Shown: positions 57,331-64,000 of the stretch, in pieces
Numbering within the stretch: the first letter of the stretch is position 1
How the letters are laid out: the number at the start of each line of letters is the position of its first letter
Source of the DNA: Sternotherus odoratus
Taxonomy: Eukaryota; Chordata; Testudines; Kinosternidae
Reading direction: 5' to 3'
DNA: 64,000 bases
Assembly: GCA_032164245.1 (NCBI GenBank)
Contig: JAVMKO010000002.1
Span: 181,356,920-181,420,919 of the forward strand
Translations under genes and position numbers: made by a program
Notes under the pieces: generated by a model
Told to the model about the DNA's origin: nothing
Database searches by the model: none
Seen by the model: the letters and a program-made list of their open reading frames with translations, nothing else

Positions 57331-59310
57331 GCCACGGATATACCACGCCGTGAGGTGGAGAGACTGTAGGTTGGGATGTAACATCCTCCCGTGGTCTTGG
57401 GAGATCAGTGTTGGTGACGGTGGAAGTGTTACCGGCGTCGTCACACAGAGGGACAACAGGGTCGTGTACCAGTGTTGTCGAGGCCAAGCTGGTGCTATCA
57501 ATATGACAGAAGCCTTGTCCTGACGGACCTTCATCAGTACTTTGTGCACAAGGGAAAACGGGGGAAATGCATAAAGCAGACCCCCCGTCCATAGAACGTG
57601 AAACGCATCCCCCTCTGAACCTGGACTGAGGTTGAGGAGGGAGCAAAACCTGTGGCACTTCCTGTTGGCCTTTGTGGCGAACAGGTCGAGGCGGGGAAAC
57701 CCCCACCTTTGGAAAATCGAATGGGCAACATCGGGCCTGAGGGACCATTCGTGACCCCGGAATGAGCGGCTCAGGGAGTCCGCCAGAACGTTCTGAACCC
57801 CCGGAAGGTAGGCTGCCGTGAGGGAGATCCCTCTGGGGATGCAGAACTCCCAGAGGGCTAGGGCTTCCTTGCACAGGCGAGAGGAGCGAGCACCACCCTG
57901 TTTGTTTATATAAAACATCGAGGCTGTGTTGTCTGTTAGGACTGACACGCTCTTGTCCCTCAAGAGTGACTGGAACGTCTGGCATGCCAGGCGAATTGCT
58001 CTGAGCTCCCGGACATTTATGTGGAGGGACAGCTCCTCCTGGGACCAGAGGCCCTGAGTCGTGGTCTTCCCCAGGTGAGCTCCCCAGCCTAGAGCAGAAG
58101 CGTCCGTCACCAGCGTAATGGACGGTTGAGGTTTGTGAAAGGGCACCCCGCTTCCCAGAGATCTGGGCTGGCGCCACCAGAGAAGGGACTGTCTTACCTT
58201 TGATGGTAGAGTCACTACGAGGTCGAGGGGATCTCTGCGCTGGTTGTAGACCTTTGCAAACCAGGCTTGCAGAGGACGCAGGCGGAGCCTTGCGAACGGC
58301 ACCACGTAAGTGCACGCCGCCATATGCCCCATCAGGACCATACAGTTTCTTGCTGTAGTCATGGGAAACCGGAGAAGTGGTTGAATAATGTCCGCCATGG
58401 CCTTGGCCCGAGAGGGAGGTAGGAAGGCCCTTGCACGGCAAGAGTCTAGTATCACCCCGATAAACTCGATCCTCTGGGTAGGAATGAGGGTTGACTTTGG
58501 TACATTCAGAATGAGGCCCAATTTTAGGAAGGTGGCTCTGATGAACGTTATTTGTGTGAGAAGCAGCTCCCTTGACTTTGCTCTGATGAGCCAATCGTCC
58601 AGGTAAGGGTAAACATGGATGCCGTTCCGTCTGAGAAATGCTGCGACCACCGCCATGCATTTCGTGAATACCCTTGGAGCTGAGGAGAGGCCGAACGGAA
58701 GGACGGTAAACTGGTAATGTCGAGATCCTACCACGAACCTCAGGAATCGTCTGTGACTCGGGATGATGGAAATATGAAAATATGCGTCTTTTAAGTCGAG
58801 GGCGGCGAACCGATCTCCAAGATCCATAGCGGGAATTATGACAGCTAAGGAGAGCATGCGAAACTTCAGCTTCTTTATGTAGGAGTTGAGGCCTCGCAAG
58901 TCCAGGATGGGGCGAAGCCCTCCTTTGGCCTTCGGGATAAGGAAATAACGGGAGTAGTACCCCTTGCCCCGAAATTCTTGAGGAACCTCCTCTATGGCAC
59001 CCAAAGACAAGAGGGTATGGACCTCCTGATCTAGGAGTTGCTCGTGAGATGGGTCCCTGAAGAGGGACGGGCATGGGGGGTGGGTAGGAGGGAGAACAGA
59101 GAATTGGATAGAATATCCCATTTCTACCAGGCTGAGAACCCACTTGTCCGAGGTGATAAAGGACCATGCCTGGTAGAAATGGGATAGACGATTCACAAAA
59201 GGGGAGGAAGCTAAACGACTGGAGGTTGGCTCGGCGTCCCCGGGCGCAACTTCAAAAGTTCGGCCTAGGTCCAGGAGGATGGTTATTCCCTGGGCCCTGG
59301 GACTGGCGGG
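57328..59310 (-). CDS. DIRS copy 2 RT-RNase H-methyltransferase
   Basis: The open frame has 622 codons from GTG 59196, and remains open upstream to about 59310 where it overlaps gag. Counting from 59196: RT palm LDLKDAYFHI at residues 133-142, PFGLSSAP 167-174, catalytic YLDD 198-201. RNase H has VTDAS 363-367, NVRELRA ~394-400 and TDN 421-423. The rest is the DNA-methyltransferase-like domain known in DIRS (RLDLFATKANRKCHRF; ILIAPAWPRQHWY). No ATG opens the frame before the RT domain in this copy, whereas copy 1 has one at 28860, so translation may depend on reinitiation or frameshifting from gag. No disabling change is visible. Confidence 0.9.
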   Translation of the reverse strand, partial: PASPRAQGITILLDLGRTFEVAPGDAEPTSSRLASSPFVNRLSHFYQAWSFITSDKWVLSLVEMGYSIQFSVLPPTHPPCPSLFRDPSHEQLLDQEVHTLLSLGAIEEVPQEFRGKGYYSRYFLIPKAKGGLRPILDLRGLNSYIKKLKFRMLSLAVIIPAMDLGDRFAALDLKDAYFHISIIPSHRRFLRFVVGSRHYQFTVLPFGLSSAPRVFTKCMAVVAAFLRRNGIHVYPYLDDWLIRAKSRELLLTQITFIRATFLKLGLILNVPKSTLIPTQRIEFIGVILDSCRARAFLPPSRAKAMADIIQPLLRFPMTTARNCMVLMGHMAACTYVVPFARLRLRPLQAWFAKVYNQRRDPLDLVVTLPSKVRQSLLWWRQPRSLGSGVPFHKPQPSITLVTDASALGWGAHLGKTTTQGLWSQEELSLHINVRELRAIRLACQTFQSLLRDKSVSVLTDNTASMFYINKQGGARSSRLCKEALALWEFCIPRGISLTAAYLPGVQNVLADSLSRSFRGHEWSLRPDVAHSIFQRWGFPRLDLFATKANRKCHRFCSLLNLSPGSEGDAFHVLWTGGLLYAFPPFSLVHKVLMKVRQDKASVILIAPAWPRQHWYTTLLSLCVTTPVTLPPSPTLISQDHGRMLHPNLQSLHLTAWYIRG

Positions 59311-61526
59311 ACGAGGAGCGCTGTCGCCCCCTGCCAGCCCCCCGTCCGCCTCTTCTAGGTTGGTCTCTCCTATAAGGAGGAACCTGATATGGTCTAGTTG
59401 GAGGTGGTGGTGGGGGAGGCCTGAAGGGTCTCCTTTGCCCTTGTGGGGTATGGAGCCCCAGCGAGCGCAGCATCGCTCTCGAGTCCTTCATCGATTGCAA
59501 TTTTTTGTCCGTGTCTTCCGCAAACAACCCTCGTCTGTCAAAGGGCAGGTCTTGGATGGTCGCCTGCACTGGTGGTGGGATGCCTGATACGTGAAGCCAT
59601 GCCCCCCGTCGCATGGCTACTGCCGTACCCAACTGCCGGGATGCCGAGTCCGCGGCATCTAGAGCATCTTGCAGAGCAGCCCTGGAGACCAACTTGCCCT
59701 CCTGAACGACCGCTCTGAACTCTTGCACTGACTCCTTAGACAGGGCCCCCTCAAACTTGGCCATTGTAGACCATGTGTTATACGAATATCGCCCTAGGGC
59801 GGCCTGCTGGTTAGCAATACGAAGTTGCAAGGCCGCAGACGAATAAACCTTCCTCCCCCACAAGTCTAACTTCTTCGAGTCGTGGGACTTCGGGGTAGGC
59901 CCCGTCTGTCCCTGACGCTCATGATGGTTCACAGCGTCCGCTACTAAGGAACCAGGCGGGGGGTGGGTAAACAGGTATTCGTACCCTTGCCTGGGTGCGA
60001 AGTATCGTCGTTCTACCCCCCTTGCTGTCGGGGGAAGAGAGGAAGGGGTCTGCCATAGCGTCTCCAAGGTGGATTTGATCTTTTTCATGAAAGGTAGGGC
60101 GATTTGCGGTGGGGAGTCCGAGGAGAGGATATCCATGTTAGGGTCCTCTTCCTCCTCCTTTACTTCCTCCGTTTGTAAATTGAGACTGTGGGCTACTCTC
60201 TTTAGTAAGTCCTGGTGGCCTCTGAGGTCCATAGGGGGCAAGCTATAGGATGTCCCCGCTACCGCATCGTCCGGGGATGAGGAAGAGGAGGCCGGCTGCT
60301 GGTTCTCCACCGGGAGGTCCTCCTGAAAGGGCTGCTGGTCTGCCTCCATCTCCTGCTGGTCGTGCCCCTGAGACGTGGTCACGGAGGGCCCGGGTAGCTG
60401 ATCCTCTCCCAATTCTGATTGGGGCCTAGTCACCGTGGCGCACACTGGACCTCTCGGCACCGAGGGCCATGAGGTTACCGAGGGGGGGGCCTTGTGCCTG
60501 GTGACATGCAAAAGGTGTCCAGAATGGCCATTGAGTGGCACCTTGCGCATCCGCCACATAGTGTTGTCGGTGCCGGCGGTGCGAGGAATGGCGGTGCCGG
60601 GAGTGGTGCCGTCGGGGTGAACGATGACTATGACGGGACCTAGTGCGAGAAGAGGAAGCGTCGGACTCTGAAGAATATTCTGATTGGGACCAGGGCGGTG
60701 CCGCGCCTTCCGGTGCCATGATCCTGCCATAAGCATCCAGCTTCCCCGGGAATACAGGAGGACGCGGTGCCGGATAAGTCGGTGCCGGATAAGTCGGTGC
60801 CGGATACGTCGGTGCCGCGGACATAGCTGGAGCCGCTATGGTCGACACTTGCGGTGCCGTAGTCACTGGCGGTGACCTTACAGGGGCCCCAACACGAGGG
60901 ACCGGTGCCGGGGCGACGAACTCCGGTGCCGGGCCCGAAGTCAGCTCAATAAGGTCCGCAGCAGCAACGAACGCCTCCGGGGTAGATGGGAGTTCGATCC
61001 CGGGCGTTTCGTTCTCAAGAGGGAGTCCCGCGTCAGGGGAAACCGCTCTTGGCTCCAGTGCCGCCGGTGCCGGTGCGAGCTCTACACGGGGCCGCCTCGC
61101 GCGCTCCGGAGCTACCAGCACCCCTGAGGGATCACCCGTGGACTTACGCACCGGGAAGCGCCCTCTCGCCTTCTTAGAAGGCACCGGAGATTGAGAACGG
61201 TGCCTTCTAGATGGTCCTGTGCCGTGCCGAGGAGACCGGTGCCGAGAGCTCCTCGCGGCCTTTGGTGCCGCGGTACCGCGGACCGATGCCGGTGTGCTGC
61301 ATGAGGTCGACGGCTCAGAGTGAGGTTGCAGGGCAGACTCCATGAGTAACAGCTTCAACCTCGAGTCTCGCTCCTTTTTGGTGCGGGGTTTGAAGCCCTT
61401 GCAGATAGTGCACCGGTCCATTTGGTGACCCTCCCCGAGGCACTTCAAGCAGCGGGAGTGAGGGTCGCTAATGGGCATGGGCTTCCCGCAGGTCTTACAC
61501 GGTTTAAACCCTGACGCCCCAGGCAT
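59252..61526 (-). pseudogene. DIRS copy 2 gag-like gene, one frameshift
   Basis: It begins MPGASGFKPCKTCGKPMP at 61526 with the Cys/His module (CLKCLGEGHQMDRCTICKG). It continues through RS-rich and proline-rich parts, where the short unit AAPTYPAPTYPAPTYPAPRP marks a 15-bp tandem repeat (~60775-60820), to WPFWTPFACHQAQGP. The frame then changes near 60480, and the rest (SVPRGPVCATVTRPQSELGE onward) is open to 59252, ending in an RG-rich tail. Copy 1 reads through this point, so the break is specific to copy 2. Confidence 0.8.
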
Positions 61527-61677
61527 AACCTGACGCCAGGGAACAACGAACTAACTAACTACACTATCTATAAACTCTACTAATCTAAGAACTATAAACA
61601 CTAAATACCTAACTAACTAGATCAAAGATACCGCTAAGTAGCTGAGAAAAGCGCTGTTCCAGCGACCGCCAAGGACG

Positions 61678-61860
61678 GAAAGAAGGAACTGAGCGGGGGA
61701 GGGTCGGCAGGGGCATATATGCATGGCCATAAGGGCGCCACTCCAGGGGTCGCCCCTGCCGACCCTACGGGTACCGCTGGGGAAAAGCTTTCCGGACCGG
61801 GCATGCGCGGAACGCACACACACATCTTGGAATGGACATGAGCAAGCACTCGAAGAAGAA
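61678..61860. repeat. DIRS copy 2 right inverted terminal repeat
   Basis: Inverted complement of the left repeat, from GGAAAGAAGGAACTGAGCGG to the tip CACTCGAAGAAGAA. It precedes gag and should contain the promoter of the element. Confidence 0.9.
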
Positions 61861-62165
61861 CTGAGGGATCTCCGCTGTTCCGTTGGAGGAGGGAGGGGCG
61901 AGCTGAGCGAGTGCGGTGTCTGTTGGAGGGGGTATTATGACATCATCACCACCTAACCGCCCAGCCGATGTGATTGGCCCTGAAAGACTTTCACCCCTGG
62001 GGGGGCGTCAGAGGTGAGATCCGAAAATGTTTCGACCCTTACCAGCATCTAGACCCCAAGACCCCTAACTGTACTAAATTTCAAGTCTCTGGCTCAAACG
62101 GTGCGGGAGGAGTTCGCTGTCATACATACATACATACACCACTTGACTTTTATATATATAGATGT

Positions 62166-63157
62166 GAACATGTAATTAAAGACGGTCAATGCACATGTAC
62201 AAGGGGGATGAATTAAGGTTGCGCACACAACCCTAATGCCAACATTACCTAGTTTGTGAGCGCCTATCTTTGCAACCTAAATGTTCTTTTTAGCATAGGT
62301 TGTATATATGCAATTTATTCTACTAATACTACTTTTTAAAATTCTATAGCTGCTAATTGTGAGGAACTCAATTGTTCCAAATTGTGCAATAGTTTTAAAA
62401 TGTAGACACAATCACTGGAGACTAGATTAAGAACAAATATATTGTGCTGGTTATCAAGACACACTTTGACTAAGGTTTCGGGAGGTGTTTGAGGCCCCAG
62501 TCTTGCTAACAACTTAAGCATGTGCCCTAAGTACGCGTGTAAGTAAACCCATTGACTACAAAGCCAAAATCATTGGTTTATATTTAAAATGCCATGGTGG
62601 GCAATATTAAAAACTATGGGTTCCGGCATTAAGATGCTTCTCTTTGTAGGTAACACTCTCCTCTCTTCTCCAAGACTAGGCTCATATTATGCAGACTCCT
62701 CCCTGATATCAAAGATAAGGGGAGATATGGTCCTAAGAAAGTTAAAACACTAGCACAATTTTTTACCTGCAAGAATTAAACCCATTAATGTTATTCTCAA
62801 TAAAACTACATTTACAGGAGGTGGAAAACTCTTTATGTTGCATAGTGTTGTTACTAAGGGCCTCATCCTGAACGTGTTCACCTCCTAGTGACTGCAGGGT
62901 CAGATAAAACTACTGTAGTAGCATAAGTAGAAAACCAAGAAATAAGTTGGTCAGGAAAGCTAAAAGTAAGATGAAACAAAGACCTTGGCTGGGACAGAGA
63001 GCAGACAGCAGGGAGAAAACACAGCTATGTTCTTAGAACACATTATATGCAAAACATGCATACGTTTTACAGCACTTGAACTGAGGAATGAGAGCATACC
63101 TGCGACAGATAGGGAAAGTACTGAACTGTGTAATTAAAGCTTTTTTCAGATGAAGAA
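62166..63157. other. Intron, nothing recognised
   Basis: AT-rich sequence without transposon ends or family resemblance in its short frames. Confidence 0.45.
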
Positions 63158-63311
63158 TCTTCCTTTGAGTCTTGCATAGTGACAGGTTTCAGAGTAGCAG
63201 CCGTGTTAGTCTGTATCCGCAAAAAGAACAGGAGTACTTGTGGCACTTTGTTAGTCTCTAACTTTGTTAGTCTCTAAGGTGCCACAAGTATTCCTGTTCT
63301 TCCTTTGAGTC
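63158..63311. mobile_element. Rearranged copy of an abundant turtle repeat with 14-bp duplication
   Basis: TCTTCCTTTGAGTC occurs at 63158-63171 and 63298-63311, flanking 126 bp that starts TTGCATAGTGACAGGTTTCA and contains GTTTCAGAGTAGCAGCCGTG and CTGTATCCGCAAAAAGAACA. The second half is turned around: AACAGGAGTACTTGTGGCAC and GTGCCACAAGTATTCCTGTT face each other around a duplicated TTTGTTAGTCTCTAA. A 14-bp duplication fits LINE-mediated insertion with a twin-priming-like inversion. Confidence 0.7.
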
Positions 63312-64000
63312 ATAACACATAAGCAAATGATTATCAACTAAGGTAAAATTAAAACTTATTGTATTTAACTTTTCTGTTTTTACTACTTCCATATATTTTG
63401 TGCAAAAATAACAGGATCACTTTTGCAATACCAAAATGTTTGGCTCTCAAACAGATTGAGGGAGAAAGTTATTAAAACTAGCCTGAATTTAAGCAGATGC
63501 CTGAAAGTGGAGAAACCAGGCACTTTGACATACTTTGCCCATGCCATTATTTACTAATAAAGACCCCATTTTGTTGTACAATACATAGCTGATTATATAC
63601 TAGCTTTAAAATATACAAAATGAACATTCTCTCTGTGAATGCACACTGCAATTGTGAAAGATTTCACAGTCATATATGCTGCAAGGATTCGAAGGTTAGT
63701 GTGTTTATAGTACTTGAAATAATAATACATATTTACCTGGTTCTTTGACTCACACATCATAATCATAAATAAGGTTCTTCAGGACTGTTACACCAATGCA
63801 AGTCCAAAAGACACAGTGACTCAGCCTGGGTTAAAACACTATCTTTTGACATTAATGTCCTTGCCAACTATTTGTATTGTCTTCCTCTGCTAAGATTAAT
63901 CACTGAAGTGTAGCAGGCCCATCATCTGAAAGCCCTGCAATTCTTTGAATATCAGACAAGTTTCAGATGTGTGGAAGCATGTGTGCCTATGGTGTGGCAA
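63312..64000. other. Intron to window end, nothing recognised
   Basis: AT-rich sequence. I see no PHF14 exon here, so the intron before the exon at 41069-41180 spans at least 22.8 kb. Confidence 0.45.

Larger units (their letters stand above)
55916..61860 (-). mobile_element. DIRS retrotransposon copy 2
   Basis: A complete 5.95-kb copy with inverted terminal repeats, internal complementary region, gag-like gene, RT-RNase H-methyltransferase and tyrosine recombinase. It runs in the same direction as copy 1 and PHF14. The left flank ends GGGGCAGAG and the right flank begins CTGAGGGATCTCCG. A neighbouring tandem unit reads GCAGAGAACTGAGGGATCTC (near 55865-55884), which serves as an empty-site proxy and suggests insertion at an AA without duplication, as DIRS recombinases do. 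Confidence 0.94.
53825..62165. mobile_element. Unclassified repeat with tandem array and DIRS copy 2 inside
   Basis: The left end reads AGTGCCCGACGTTGCTCGGG (about 53831). The right end has AAATTTCAAGTCTCTGGCTC, CATACATACATACA and TTTTATATATATAGATG (about 62078-62163). Similar end signatures occur on an interspersed family in many animals, but I cannot name it from memory. Between the ends are the G-rich array (53880-55760), spacer units (55760-55915), DIRS copy 2, and a matching spacer (61861-61925). Confidence 0.45.

Noticed and set aside
57331..59167. About 620 extra codons upstream of the DIRS recombinase in the same frame, overlapping RT
   Set aside because: The frame is open in both copies, which looked like overprinting. 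Comparing copies, RT residues barely change while this frame changes at roughly one residue in ten. Selection therefore acts on RT and the second frame is a by-product.
63102..63171. Minus-strand stretch reading like an exon (KSFNYTVQYFPYLSQ before CAG|GTATGC)
   Set aside because: It does not match PHF14 as I know it, ends in phase 0 while the next PHF14 exon needs a codon with two bases already supplied, and has no convincing acceptor. Probably chance.

Overview
This is a piece of vertebrate nuclear genome, almost certainly from a turtle (Testudines, probably Cryptodira). The case rests on the repeats. It holds a tRNA-derived SINE with a CR1-type tail of the tortoise pol III/SINE kind (43199-43374), CR1 LINEs, DIRS retrotransposons, Gypsy-like solo LTRs, and a repeat common in turtle genomes (63172-63297). 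There is no bacterial or organellar content, and I see no rRNA gene, functional tRNA gene or CRISPR array.

The only host gene I can recognise is PHF14 (PHD finger protein 14), on the minus strand. Nine consecutive coding exons lie at 41180-41069, 39410-39273, 34445-34299, 23079-22809, 21232-21126, 18776-18681, 16721-16618, 15658-15527 and 9535-9367. Their splice phases join without conflict into 425 codons. They cover the end of the zinc knuckle, the extended PHD finger, a basic and coiled linker, and the third PHD finger. The N-terminal exons (including PHD1) lie beyond 64000 and the C-terminal exons lie before position 1. Everything else is intron, mostly transposable elements.

Layout from left to right. 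1-2370 is the 3' half of a Ty3/gypsy element of Gmr1 type (integrase before reverse transcriptase) with its LTR. 2371-2995 is a hAT transposase fragment. 3388-8754 is a solo LTR split by a 4.7-kb Tx1/L1-like LINE that has lost the middle of ORF2. 10709-12590 is a CR1 LINE. 13774-14626 is a non-autonomous hAT. 19476-21097 is a TA-flanked, GC-cored MITE-like element beside a PHF14 splice donor. 24523-31362 is DIRS copy 1, split by a hAT at 27057-27963. 31774-32453 is a second solo LTR. 32905-36245 holds several MITEs and fragments. 43199-45716 holds SINE, MIR-like, AT-microsatellite and hAT sequences. 46985-50135 is another LTR, split by a hAT that carries about 28 copies of a 50-bp minisatellite. 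53825-62165 is an unclassified repeat containing a G-rich, strand-switching tandem array and DIRS copy 2 (55916-61860).

The two DIRS copies are the most informative part. Each has inverted terminal repeats, an internal complementary region, gag-like, RT-RNase H-methyltransferase and tyrosine-recombinase coding regions, and variants that its own repeats share but that differ from the other copy. Gag is frameshifted at a different place in each copy, while RT and recombinase remain open apart from the hAT insertion in copy 1. Several insertions can be ordered in time from target-site duplications and from empty sites visible inside the window.
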